Positions 33,021 through 41,581 of a stretch of DNA of 64,000 nt are shown piece by piece. The stretch covers positions 62,001-126,000 of the forward strand of contig NZ_CP012641.2 in NCBI RefSeq assembly GCF_001412595.2, written 5' to 3'. The position numbers were made by a program, and so were the translations under genes. Numbering within the stretch: position 1 is the first letter of the stretch; every line of letters begins with the position of its first letter. The DNA is from Massilia sp. WG5 (GTDB taxonomy: Bacteria; Pseudomonadota; Gammaproteobacteria; Burkholderiales; Burkholderiaceae_D). The notes beneath the pieces were generated by a model. It saw nothing but the letters and a program-made list of their open reading frames with translations, made no database searches and was not told the origin of the DNA.

Positions 33021-34652
33021 TCAGGTTTGCAGGGACACCGACAGGTTCTGGCCTACCGTGCGTACTTCTTGGGACGAAATTTCGATAGTTGGAGCAAAGG
33101 GACCGTTACCCGGCAGGGACTCATAGCAAACGAAGGTCGCGTGATGACGAGCCTGCATCTTCTGGCCAACCAGCAGTACTGCAGCAGCCGGCGCGCCAAC
33201 ATACAGGTGTACCTTTTTGACGTTCCATACGTTTTGCAGACGCCTCAAGGCCTCGTCTACCGCAGTGCCGAACAGCGTCAAATCGGAAGGGTGGCGGATG
33301 GTCGAGTGGCCGAAGTTCTCGACCGAGATTTCGATAGTAGGCAAGGTCAGGTTGCCCTTGTCTGCCGAGACCGTTGAGAGCCTGAATGCTGCGACAGGGA
33401 AGGTCAACGATACGATGAGGTTCGCCTCGTCTTCGGTACCAGTGTGGTCCCTCAACGTTTTGGCCTCATACTTTTCCGGGGTCGGCACTACGGCATCAGT
33501 GGGCCACGCCCAGCGCGTACCCCAAGTTTCGCCAATCTTGTTTCGATGAGGCTGGAATACGTGGGTGCCTGCCATGTCACCGAGGAGCCGGCCAGCGAGA
33601 AGCAGTACGGACGTGCCATGAAACGGGAACACAGCCAGGCGAGGGCGCGGGCCTCCGCCGGTACGTACCCCGTTAAGCCTAGCCTGCAGATTGGACAAGT
33701 CGAATTTCAAAATAGAGAACACCGCACTCCAGTAGCTCGGCTCATGCGGTGCGTGATGCTGCCCACCGAAGGCAAAATATGATTCAGGGTTCTTGCTTGA
33801 GCGACGCAGACCACTGGCCCATAAGGCTTCGTCCATGTCGCGGTCGCTGATGTGCGGAACTTGTCCAGTTACGTTGCCCAAGAAGTAGACGATGTCGGCT
33901 TCCGGGTAGCGAAGCGTTCCCAGCAGGCGCTTGACCTCGCGGATGGAGTCTGTGCGCATCTTGCGCAAATCCTCAGTTTTGTACGCGTCGGGGTCGACCT
34001 TGTCGATGAGCCGGTGGCATTCGTCGCACAGGAGAAGGAAATTTGATGGCTCATCAACAAGCAGGGGAGACTGCACAGGGTCGCCACGAGGTCCGTCAGC
34101 CGAAGCAGCAACGATGTGTGCAAAGTAGCTAAATACACCTTTGCCTCCAGTTGCGGCATGCTCGCCAAGGTCTTTTCCGCAACCAGGGAACTGGCAATGG
34201 TAGGCTGCAAGGTACGCGACTTCTTTCTTGACCTCCGGGGACACGTGGCCCAGCCGGCCAGTAATTTGGTCTGCAGTCTTCGCCCAGCTAGTAATAAGTC
34301 CTTTTTTTACGAGAACAGGTGCCAAGGTCGACCGGTCGACCGATTGCGGCTCAGCCAGGGTCGTGACATCCCAGAAGACATGTTTCGTGCTCATATTGGC
34401 ACTTACGGCCGCGATACACTCGTCACCAAATTCGCCGCTGGCTACTACGCTCCAAGCAGGCGCAGAAGCTGACCTCTCAAACATGGCAACTCTGAACTTG
34501 TTCGCAACGAACAACGCGTCTGCCCCTTTGGCAAGCGTCTTGCGAAAGCCTGCTGCCAGCTCATCATCAGGTAATGATGGAACTGAAACAGTTGTCGGAA
34601 CCCCAGCGGCAGATGGCACCGACGCCACCAAAGGAGATTGCAAAGTTTCCAT
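33021..34652 (-). CDS. cap5: Cap5-like HNH-SAVED effector with an N-terminal extension (CBASS)
   Basis: The 543-residue protein contains an HNH nuclease: CQFPGC (C153, C158), FAHIVAAS with the catalytic His at about residue 179, Asn at about 204, and CDECHRLID (C209, C212). A SAVED domain follows (about residue 250 to the end, with VKKVHLYVGAPAAAVLLVGQ). SAVED binds the cyclic nucleotide and HNH then degrades DNA. Usual Cap5 proteins are near 400 residues and start just before the HNH domain. Here about 140 residues precede it (ALFVANKFRVAMFERS, then FGDECIAAVS), with no match that I recognise. It is the first gene of the operon. Confidence 0.85.
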   Translation of the reverse strand: METLQSPLVASVPSAAGVPTTVSVPSLPDDELAAGFRKTLAKGADALFVANKFRVAMFERSASAPAWSVVASGEFGDECIAAVSANMSTKHVFWDVTTLAEPQSVDRSTLAPVLVKKGLITSWAKTADQITGRLGHVSPEVKKEVAYLAAYHCQFPGCGKDLGEHAATGGKGVFSYFAHIVAASADGPRGDPVQSPLLVDEPSNFLLLCDECHRLIDKVDPDAYKTEDLRKMRTDSIREVKRLLGTLRYPEADIVYFLGNVTGQVPHISDRDMDEALWASGLRRSSKNPESYFAFGGQHHAPHEPSYWSAVFSILKFDLSNLQARLNGVRTGGGPRPRLAVFPFHGTSVLLLAGRLLGDMAGTHVFQPHRNKIGETWGTRWAWPTDAVVPTPEKYEAKTLRDHTGTEDEANLIVSLTFPVAAFRLSTVSADKGNLTLPTIEISVENFGHSTIRHPSDLTLFGTAVDEALRRLQNVWNVKKVHLYVGAPAAAVLLVGQKMQARHHATFVCYESLPGNGPFAPTIEISSQEVRTVGQNLSVSLQT

Positions 34653-34702
34653 GCTTGTGCCTGATGTCCTATTGCTAAATAATCAGCGTCTTTACGTTGC
34701 CT

Positions 34703-34721
34703 TGTAGGACAATATCCTACA
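34703..34721. promoter_or_regulatory. inverted repeat upstream of the CBASS operon
   Basis: TGTAGGA-CAATA-TCCTACA, perfect 7-bp arms with a 5-bp spacer, 51 bp before the effector start. It is well placed for promoter control. No CapW or CapH/CapP regulator gene is linked, so any binding protein would be encoded elsewhere. The rest of the 315-bp gap (34653-34967) shows no gene. Confidence 0.5.
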
Positions 34722-34967
34722 GCAATACGGGTTTCCGGGCAGCTATAGAAATCAGGAAATTTTTCCGGTTTGCATGAAAGGCAAGTTTTATTCAGGTAGA
34801 GCGCACTAGTCTGTGGTGACTCCGTAGTGCTGAGGTAGCGCCACTTACACGCATGAGGTATGAAGAGTAGTGTCCCGATGCACGGAAGGCGATGGCAACT
34901 AATTTCTTCCGAGTTGTTTCAATTTTTGTAAACTCTACCTTGGCTAGGCTTCCGAGAACGTGAGGTC

Positions 34968-36487
34968 ATGATTAATCGGCCACTCTTTGTGCCGCAGCCC
35001 CGGCAGTGGTGCTGGCGGCGCGACTGGCACGTGAAGTGGGAGTCGGCCTGGACGCTTTTATGGAAGTTCGCGTACCTCAACCAGATAGCCACGAGTGACC
35101 TGGCACGGCTGGTCATCAGCCGCCAGTGCGGCAAACGCTCCGCCATTCTCGCCAAGCCACAAGTCGATCTGCGCGACAGCGCCGTATTCGATATTGCGGT
35201 GCTCGCTTCGCTCTTGCGCGTCTCCCAGGTGGCCGTGCGCGAAGCATTTCTCTTCGATATCGCACCGGGCAGCGTGCTCGACTCCAGCGATTGCCTGAGG
35301 TGGTGCGTAACGTGCATGCGCTCGGGCTTTCACAGTCCACTGTTCCAGCTGCGTCCTACCCGTTCCTGTCCGATTCATGGGCACATGTTGGTCGACCGCT
35401 GCCCGGCTTGCAGCAGGACGATTCCATACAAGCTGACGAAAGCGTTCAGTCAGCACCCCTTCACGTGCCCGCACTGCGGCGTCGACATGGCACCGACCAT
35501 CCGGGAGGATCGGCCAAAGATATTACGACTTCAGGCACATGAGGCGGCATTGCTGGCGACCCACTGCGCTTTTATCGCGTCGCCGCAGACGTCGAACTGA
35601 TCAATGCAACGGATGCCCGGCATCTCTTCAAGCAGGTCGCCAGGTTTGGAATCGCCGCCGTCCGGCATGACGAAGTGGACGTCACATCGAGCTATACGGG
35701 ATTCCTCACCCATGTATTGAAGGACGCGGTTCCGGGAGCGAAGGTCAAACGATTTGGAGGACGAGCGCAGTCCATCACCAAGCATGAGTGCGGGTGTAGT
35801 CATCTTGGCGACTTCCATGACGACGGAGATGATGATGAGGCGAAGGACACAACGTGGTCGAAGACCGAGTCCACGGTAACGTCCGATTCGACAGAGTGCC
35901 TTGTGCGTTTGCTTGACACCTATAAAGCCATTCGGCGACATTTGTGGCGACATGTCCTCAAGGAGCACCAGCGCTGTATTCGTAGCGCGGCAAAGTCGCT
36001 CTGGTGGAACATGCATGGAAAATCGACAGCCGGGTTTTGTCCATGTGCGATGGCATTTCTCCGCTGGCGCATGTTCTGGGAAGGTTCCTGTGCGCCCCGG
36101 TATCTATATGTGGCGTCCACAAAGGAGCTGTATGGCATCGTTGGATGGCATCTCGCCAGACCAGAGACCATCCCCTCGCACTGGTCAAGAGCAACCAGGA
36201 ACTGGGTTGCCTGTCATGTTTTCGCCGCCTCCGCCATGGATTGCTTTGGCGTCCTGATGCGTTGGTCGGACAAGGCGGGCAGCAAGGTCAACGTACGCTG
36301 GGACCAGCCGAGGAGCCCCGTCAACTATGCAAGCCTCTGGGCCGTGTCTGGTCGCGATTGCAACGACAAGCCAGCCGTGGTCTACGTACGCAGCCCGCCT
36401 GTCGAGCGCCTGCGTACGCTACCTACGACGTCAACGCGATCGCACTGGCAATCGCATCAGGCGCAAATCGCGCAACTTGCGCCGTAG
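34968..36487 (+). pseudogene. TniQ-like zinc-finger protein, frameshifted
   Basis: The first 190 or so residues resemble the TniQ/TnsD family, target selectors of Tn7-like transposons. They include a paired zinc-binding cluster (LRWCVTCMRSGFHSPLFQLR, then CPIHGHMLVDRCPAC and FTCPHCG). The frame then runs into a stop at 35598. A second frame, one base off, opens at 35543 (DPLRFYRVAADVELINATDARHLFKQ) and continues to 36487 with plausible protein. Both together would give about 500 residues, the usual size. I infer a single-base loss around 35543-35560. A sequencing error is the alternative. No TnsA, B or C gene is present. Confidence 0.55.
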
Positions 36488-36564
36488 GTTGTCGGGCGAC
36501 TTGTAAGCCGCAAGGTAGTCGCCCGCGGCGCACGATCGCCGCGCCGCGCGGGATCCGGTCGCAC

Positions 36565-37818
36565 CTATAGCAGCGGACTCCACTGTGCCTCAAACGCCAG
36601 GGCATCGGGTCGGACCTGTTCGGTTTGCCGGATCAGGTCAAGCGCCTCCTGCTCGGTATAGACCATCGTCGTTCCAATATCGCGGTGGCCGAGCCAGGCG
36701 GCAACGCTGCGCATGTCTTCCCCCTGCATCAGGGCGGCTTTGGCAAACGTATGACGCAGCCAGTGGGGCGACGCCTGATCCAGTTGCTCCTTCCGATCGT
36801 GATCCCCGATCGACTCGAGGAAGGTCGCCGCGGCGCCCAAGCGCTGCTTCACAACATAGTACAAACCGTGGCGTGAGGTGATCGCGCGCCATTTGCCGAA
36901 GTCCCGTCGCGTCGACACGCTTTTTAGGGGTACACCACGCGAAGTTGTCGCGCTTCGGTGCGTCCTTGGCGACAAGAGCAGGGGTGTTGTGTCCGCGGGG
37001 CCTGGGAGCGCCTGCAGGCCGAAGGCCTCGCGATACGCCACCAGGGCCTCGAACACCTGCCGGGTGACCGGGATCTTCCGCTCAAGACCGCCTTTCGCTG
37101 TTTCCACGGTAACGTGCATGATCCAGTAGGTTCGTCCAGATTTCGGATCAGACAGTCGCCGGAACGCCCCCATGCTCGCCTTGACCAGCTCGCTCGAACG
37201 CAGGCCAAGCTCCCGCAAGGCAATCAGGAGGAAGCGGTCGCGCACATGCCGCTGCCGCGCTTCGAACGTGTCTTTCGGCTGTTCTTCCATGGTCTCGAGC
37301 ACGAGGTCAAAGAGGTCAAGCGATACGGCGCGGTTGGCGTTGATTTTTCTTTCCGTACCCGCGCCGTGGAAACCCATCGGGTTGGCTTGGATATAACCGA
37401 CTTCACGCCAAGCGCGAAACAGCGCGTGCACACACTTCTGAACATCGGAACGGCTGCTCGCCGAGGGTACGCACCTGAATGGGGTGTACCCGGCCTCGCC
37501 CTGTTCGGCGTAGCGGCCGGCGTAGTCCCGCTCGCACAGCGCGTGCTCCGGTAACTCCTTCAGGAAACGATAGAAGGCGTCGACGTCCTGGACAGTCCAC
37601 CTGGACGGCAGGTTCATGCTGACGTTTTCACAATACCAGCGCAATTTCGCCAAGTGCTGCCGGTAGGCCATTACGGTCAGGGGAGAGTTACGGCGTGGGC
37701 GGTTCGCGATCGCCTGCAGCCAGACTTCAGCAGCGTGCCAGTCATCGTCGACTGGACCCAGCGTGTGGCTGACTTCCCGGCCTGAAGCAGGGCTAAGCGG
37801 TCCTAATACATTTGTCAT
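36565..37818 (-). CDS. tyrosine recombinase/integrase
   Basis: A 417-residue integrase. The N-terminal core-binding domain (PLTVMAYRQHLAKLRWYCE) is followed by catalytic motifs: Arg in ELGLRSSELVKA, probable Lys in ETAKGGLERKIPV, HWLRHTFAKA, and GHRDIGTTMVYT with the His and nucleophile Tyr. The start overlaps the stop of the upstream coiled-coil gene by 4 bp, so the two are coupled. Recombinases with an extra coiled-coil partner are known in Tn554-like and similar elements, but I do not claim homology. A lox-like inverted repeat lies upstream of the pair. Confidence 0.87.
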   Translation of the reverse strand: MTNVLGPLSPASGREVSHTLGPVDDDWHAAEVWLQAIANRPRRNSPLTVMAYRQHLAKLRWYCENVSMNLPSRWTVQDVDAFYRFLKELPEHALCERDYAGRYAEQGEAGYTPFRCVPSASSRSDVQKCVHALFRAWREVGYIQANPMGFHGAGTERKINANRAVSLDLFDLVLETMEEQPKDTFEARQRHVRDRFLLIALRELGLRSSELVKASMGAFRRLSDPKSGRTYWIMHVTVETAKGGLERKIPVTRQVFEALVAYREAFGLQALPGPADTTPLLLSPRTHRSATTSRGVPLKSVSTRRDFGKWRAITSRHGLYYVVKQRLGAAATFLESIGDHDRKEQLDQASPHWLRHTFAKAALMQGEDMRSVAAWLGHRDIGTTMVYTEQEALDLIRQTEQVRPDALAFEAQWSPLL

Positions 37819-38585
37819 CGCAATCCTTTATTTCCTGTCTTGTCTTGTGCACTGACCAGCCGGCGCATGGCGTCGAGCTGCTGGAAGTCGCGCTGCCGCT
37901 GCAGCTCAAGGTCTGCACAACGGTCTTTCCAGTGGCGCACCTCGCTGCGCACCTCGTCGATCGCCATCAGGGCAAACCTACGGTTGCCATCGGAACTTTC
38001 CTGGATGCTGCGAAGCTGTTCAACAAGTTTCTCGTTGGCCTGGCGCTGCTCACCGAGTTCGCGCTCCGCAATTTCGGCGCGCTGTGTCTTGAGCGCGAGG
38101 TCGGTGACCAACTGCGCCGCGGTGGCCCGTAGCGCTCGTAGTTCGTTTTCGCACTCCGCAAGCCGGTTCTTGAAAAATTCAGCTTGGGCTGACCCAGTGG
38201 CTGGATCTGCTGCAGGCAAGCTGGCCAGCCGTAGATCCAGCTCGTCGGCAATTACACCGCGGATGGCGTCGGTAAATCGTGCGCGCTGAACGTCATCGAG
38301 TCCGGCGGCTCGCTCAAGCTGCTCGGCGGTGTCCATGATGCGCGCCCGTTCGCTGGCGATGGTCGCGGTCGATGGTCGTCGCGCCGGCGCATAGGCACGC
38401 AGCAGGCGCTGGTAGATCATTGGACTGAAATAATTACCGGTCGCGTCACGCACTGCCTGGATAAAAGCGCCCACGAAGGGACGGTGATTGCTGGCGTCGA
38501 AGGGAATTTCCTGGTCGAGCACGGCCACGCGCTGCGCGATGCGGCGGGCTTGGTCGTCTGGGAGGCGGAAAGGGGGGCGGCTCAT
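37815..38585 (-). CDS. KfrA-like coiled-coil DNA-binding protein, 256 residues
   Basis: The N-terminal 100 residues (NHRPFVGAFIQAVRDATGNYFSP, then TIASERARIMDTAEQLERAAG) resemble the helix-turn-helix of KfrA-type plasmid proteins. A long heptad-rich coiled coil follows (about residues 135-245, for example LAECENELRALRATAAQLVTDL). KfrA proteins support plasmid stability. Here the gene is translationally coupled to a recombinase, so it may instead be an accessory factor that holds recombination sites together. The evidence is the fold pattern and context only. Confidence 0.6.
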   Translation of the reverse strand: MSRPPFRLPDDQARRIAQRVAVLDQEIPFDASNHRPFVGAFIQAVRDATGNYFSPMIYQRLLRAYAPARRPSTATIASERARIMDTAEQLERAAGLDDVQRARFTDAIRGVIADELDLRLASLPAADPATGSAQAEFFKNRLAECENELRALRATAAQLVTDLALKTQRAEIAERELGEQRQANEKLVEQLRSIQESSDGNRRFALMAIDEVRSEVRHWKDRCADLELQRQRDFQQLDAMRRLVSAQDKTGNKGLR

Positions 38586-38647
38586 CGGGTCAGATAGGCA
38601 TAAGGTACAGGTATCTTAACAGGTATATTTATGACTTTCAATTTACA

Positions 38648-38679
38648 CTACTCAACATAGCCCACGTTATGTTGAGTAG
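38648..38679. promoter_or_regulatory. lox/dif-like inverted repeat, possible recombination site or operator
   Basis: CTACTCAACATA (38648-38659) and TATGTTGAGTAG (38668-38679) are perfect 12-bp inverted arms around an 8-bp spacer, GCCCACGT. This is the geometry of a tyrosine recombinase core site. It lies in the gap between the leftward coiled-coil/recombinase pair and a rightward HNH gene. An operator for either direction is the alternative. Confidence 0.5.
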
Positions 38680-38774
38680 ATTTGACCGAGGGTTCTGGTT
38701 TGATAGGCCTTGATTCTGGCCAGATTCTCCATCCGTCGTGTACGTTAATGTTTTCCACAGGAAAGGAGCCGTTG

Positions 38775-39587
38775 ATGGGAATGAGGAAGGTGCGCAAAGA
38801 AGCGTTTTTGAAAACCCATCCGTTCTGCATCTTTTGTGGTGGCACCGTTTTAACCGACACGGTGGAACACTGCCCACCTCGAGCAATGTTCCCGGACCGA
38901 GCGTGGCCAGAGGGGTTCGAGTTCCCGGCATGTAGCAACTGCAACCACGGTAGTGCAGACGATGACCTCCTCATATCGTTCTTGGCACGGACTGATCCGT
39001 TCACCGATGGCGAAGGCGACGACGGTCGGATGCCGGACATCATCCGTTCGGTACACCAGAAATTCCCTCAGCTTGTATCGAAGATGATGCCGTCCGCAAT
39101 CGAAGCGCGCGCCATGAACCGGCGTCTTGGCATCGTGCCCGAGCCTGGTGCCACCAACCAGGAAGCCGGCCCTGTACGGGTTACCGATGAAATCGACAAT
39201 GCTGTTCGGGTGTTCGCGGGCAAGCTGACCAAGGCGATCTACTACTTGCACACCAGCCAAGTGTTTCCAACGAACGGAAGGATAGGGCTAAAGTGGTTTA
39301 CTAATGCTGATCTCGTCACCAACAACGGACGCTATCGCGTTTTTGAGTCATTCCAAGGACTGGACGGTATTGTCCCTGCGCTCGTCCGGTCAAGGTCGCT
39401 GCTCAACGATCAATTCGAGTACAAACTCAGCCTTTCGACCGACTTTGAACTGATGGCTCTGCAAGCGCGTTTTGGTCGGGGTTTCGGTTTCGCAGTAGTT
39501 GCGTGCACGGACCGCGCCAAGCTCGACGCGCTATTCTCGAGCGTTGAGGAACGAATGGGCAAGCCAAATCCGTTCAAACCAATCTGA
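38775..39587 (+). CDS. HNH-type zinc protein, 270 residues
   Basis: An HNH-like motif lies at the N terminus: CIFCGGTV, then VEHCPPRAMF (the His in VEH), and CSNCNHGSADDD. The remaining 200 residues have no match I recognise; parts (FTNADLVTNNGRYRVFESF) look like a beta-rich domain. It could be a nuclease toxin or a phage-defence protein. ATG 38775 follows AAAGGAGC and is preferred over upstream in-frame starts. It is read divergently from the recombinase pair. Confidence 0.65.
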   Translation: MGMRKVRKEAFLKTHPFCIFCGGTVLTDTVEHCPPRAMFPDRAWPEGFEFPACSNCNHGSADDDLLISFLARTDPFTDGEGDDGRMPDIIRSVHQKFPQLVSKMMPSAIEARAMNRRLGIVPEPGATNQEAGPVRVTDEIDNAVRVFAGKLTKAIYYLHTSQVFPTNGRIGLKWFTNADLVTNNGRYRVFESFQGLDGIVPALVRSRSLLNDQFEYKLSLSTDFELMALQARFGRGFGFAVVACTDRAKLDALFSSVEERMGKPNPFKPI

Positions 39588-39875
39588 CTTGAAAAAACCA
39601 CGCATAAACGCTCTTTTTGCCGCTCTGCGTGGGCTTGGCGAGTTGACGCGGCAATTCCAGCAACGCCTTTCCGCGCAGAGTCGCTTGATAGATGACCTGG
39701 TGAGCGCTGTAGATGACGGGCGGTCGACCGGTATCTGACCGCTGGGTCAAGCTTCAGAAGTCCCACATTTACCTCATATCGCCGAGAAGTCGCAAATTTA
39801 CTTCATAAAGAGTTCCACTTTTACTTCATCAGACGGCGAGCTATCCTGTTCGATTCTGCAGGCATCGGGTGTTCT
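39588..39875. repeat. three imperfect 22-bp direct repeats in a gene-free gap
   Basis: CACATTTACCTCAT (39764), CAAATTTACTTCAT (39793) and CACTTTTACTTCAT (39816), each with a similar leader AGAAGTC or AAGAGTT, form three direct repeats spaced 29 and 23 bp. Such arrays mark transposase-binding ends (IS21- and Tn7-like) or iterons. No matching transposase is adjacent. A 49-codon frame from TTG at 39589 to 39738 precedes the repeats; I do not regard it as established. Confidence 0.4.
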
Positions 39876-40409
39876 ATGCGAAAAACCAAAAAGAAAAAAA
39901 AATTGGAGCAACCGGACCTCGATGAACGGATCCGGCGCTGTTACGGCTACTGGGGATTCTGCCAAGGCTACCTGGTGCCGAGGTGGATCGAAGAGATGGC
40001 TGGGCATGAGGCGGTCGACATCTACTGCGAGCGCTACATTGGGCAAAGCGAGCACCTGGACCACTTTGGATGCGCGATCGAGCTCGAGCATCGCGCGACG
40101 CCGATTTCCACGCGAAAAGAACTACGCCGGATCGCGGTCAAGATCACGCGGATGGGCTACGACTTCACGGCCGCCGCCGCGCTTGCTCTCGAGGTTGCGC
40201 AGGAGCGCTCAGGACTGCAGGTCGAGATGGAGGCGCGAAGGACTAAGGAAAATGCCGCGCTTCCGCGTCGACAGGCGGATGCCCTGCCGGACGGCAAGCG
40301 CATGCTGCGCGAGCTTCGCGCCAAACAGCTACCTCAAAGCGCGGCGGCGAATCTAGAAGTCATCCGGACAGTCGTCGGCTTGCCAAGGAAATGCGTCTCC
40401 AAGAAATGA
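39876..40409 (+). CDS. unknown basic protein, 177 residues
   Basis: Not recognised. The N terminus is very basic (MRKTKKKKKLEQPD). An alpha-helical body follows (CYGYWGFCQGYLVPRWIEEM, then TRKELRRIAVKITRMGYDFTAAAALALEV) and a charged end. It has the look of a nucleic-acid-binding protein. It follows the direct-repeat array by about 46 bp, so the repeats may control it. Confidence 0.5.
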   Translation: MRKTKKKKKLEQPDLDERIRRCYGYWGFCQGYLVPRWIEEMAGHEAVDIYCERYIGQSEHLDHFGCAIELEHRATPISTRKELRRIAVKITRMGYDFTAAAALALEVAQERSGLQVEMEARRTKENAALPRRQADALPDGKRMLRELRAKQLPQSAAANLEVIRTVVGLPRKCVSKK

Positions 40410-40676
40410 TTTTCTTTTCCATACCGGCTTTTCCTCGTGAACTAAGATCGCTGTTTTCGTCCAGTTCTGCGGTCGAATACCGCGATTAATACCCCCAAAA
40501 GCGCTGGTTCGTGAACGATGAAGTACCTCATGTGAACGGTCCATATGTTGCTCAAGTAATTGTTTCATAAGCAGAAAATTTCTAATCGTTAGGGTTATTG
40601 AGTGGAACTCTTTCTAGAAACCGATCTTCGAACTGGTTAACATGCGAAGCACATCGACCTTTATTGTGTGAACGAC
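40410..40676. other. intergenic stretch, nothing recognised
   Basis: About 270 bp, AT-richer than its surroundings, with no convincing frame. It probably holds the promoter for the small membrane gene and the recombinase operon that follow. Confidence 0.4.
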
Positions 40677-40826
40677 ATGGACAATTTCACCACTTTGCTT
40701 CGCATGCTGACCTCGATCAGCGACCCGACCACCTTGGTCTTCTTGGCCGCCATAGCCGCGCTCGGCGTTGTCGGGCTTGCCCTGTACGTCGTGGCGTTGG
40801 CTCTCAAACAGGGCAGGCGCTCATGA
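40677..40826 (+). CDS. small membrane protein, 49 residues
   Basis: Unknown, too short for many gene finders. From ATG 40677 it encodes a short polar start, then a single long hydrophobic segment (LVFLAAIAALGVVGLALYVV) and ends LKQGRRS. Its TGA overlaps the next ATG (ATGA), strong support for a real, coupled gene. The cytoplasmic Lys/Arg end predicts an N-out orientation. Confidence 0.55.
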   Translation: MDNFTTLLRMLTSISDPTTLVFLAAIAALGVVGLALYVVALALKQGRRS

Positions 40827-41581
40827 GCCGCATGGCTTTTGCAATGCTTCCGTCCGCGTGGGCAAAGCGCAAACCGGCCATGCACATGCACGCCGAGGCG
40901 GCACGCGTGGCCGTCCTGGGCTTGCGTATAGAGGAGGCCGACACATCCACGGCGCTCGCCTTCCATGGGCTGTCCCAGCTCAGCTGGCGGCATGAAAAAA
41001 GCTCGGCCACGGCAGCGATCCTTGTGCTGTTCGCGTTGACGATCATCTCGAACCGGGCACAGCGCAAGGCAGGCTTGCGCAGCAACAATCTGGTCGGTGC
41101 AACCTACGAGGACATCCAGGAAGTGGCCCCGCTGTCGCGTAAGCTGATCGCGCGTGGATTGCAGCTGCTGCGTGCGGTCGAGGCGATCGGCATGGAGCGG
41201 GTAGGGAACGCCAACCTGTATTCGCTGCTCGGGATCGAAGAAAACGGCAAATGGTGCAAATTGCCCCAGCAGCACCTTTGTGAGACCTACAAGCACATGT
41301 CCCGGCTCAAGCACTACTTCGACCACATCAAACGCCCTGGGTCGCTGCACGCACTGAAGCTCTACATGCTGTTGTTGTCACTCCGCGAGAACGTCAGCAA
41401 TGTGGCGCGCTGCAGCTACGAGACCATCCAGGAATACACTCAGCTGCGACGCGAGGAGATCCGCGACGCCATCCAGCTTCTGATTGCGACCCACCTGATT
41501 CGGTTCGCAGGCGACGAAGACGCCCCGAAGCGCAAGGGCGACCCCATGCACAACCGTTACTTCATCATTGGTCTCGCCTGA
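40823..41581 (+). CDS. tandem winged-helix protein, 252 residues
   Basis: Contains two similar modules: ATYEDIQEVAPLSRKLIARG to ANLYSLLGI (about residues 92-145), and CSYETIQEYTQLRREEIRDA to NRYFIIGLA (about residues 195-252). Each reads as a winged helix ending in a wing strand. The first 90 residues hold a hydrophobic helix (ATAAILVLFALTIISN). Tandem winged helices are usual in plasmid replication initiators and in some recombination directionality factors. No named family was recognised. The start overlaps the small membrane gene, and the stop abuts the start of the large recombinase, so the three form an operon. Confidence 0.55.
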   Translation: MSRMAFAMLPSAWAKRKPAMHMHAEAARVAVLGLRIEEADTSTALAFHGLSQLSWRHEKSSATAAILVLFALTIISNRAQRKAGLRSNNLVGATYEDIQEVAPLSRKLIARGLQLLRAVEAIGMERVGNANLYSLLGIEENGKWCKLPQQHLCETYKHMSRLKHYFDHIKRPGSLHALKLYMLLLSLRENVSNVARCSYETIQEYTQLRREEIRDAIQLLIATHLIRFAGDEDAPKRKGDPMHNRYFIIGLA

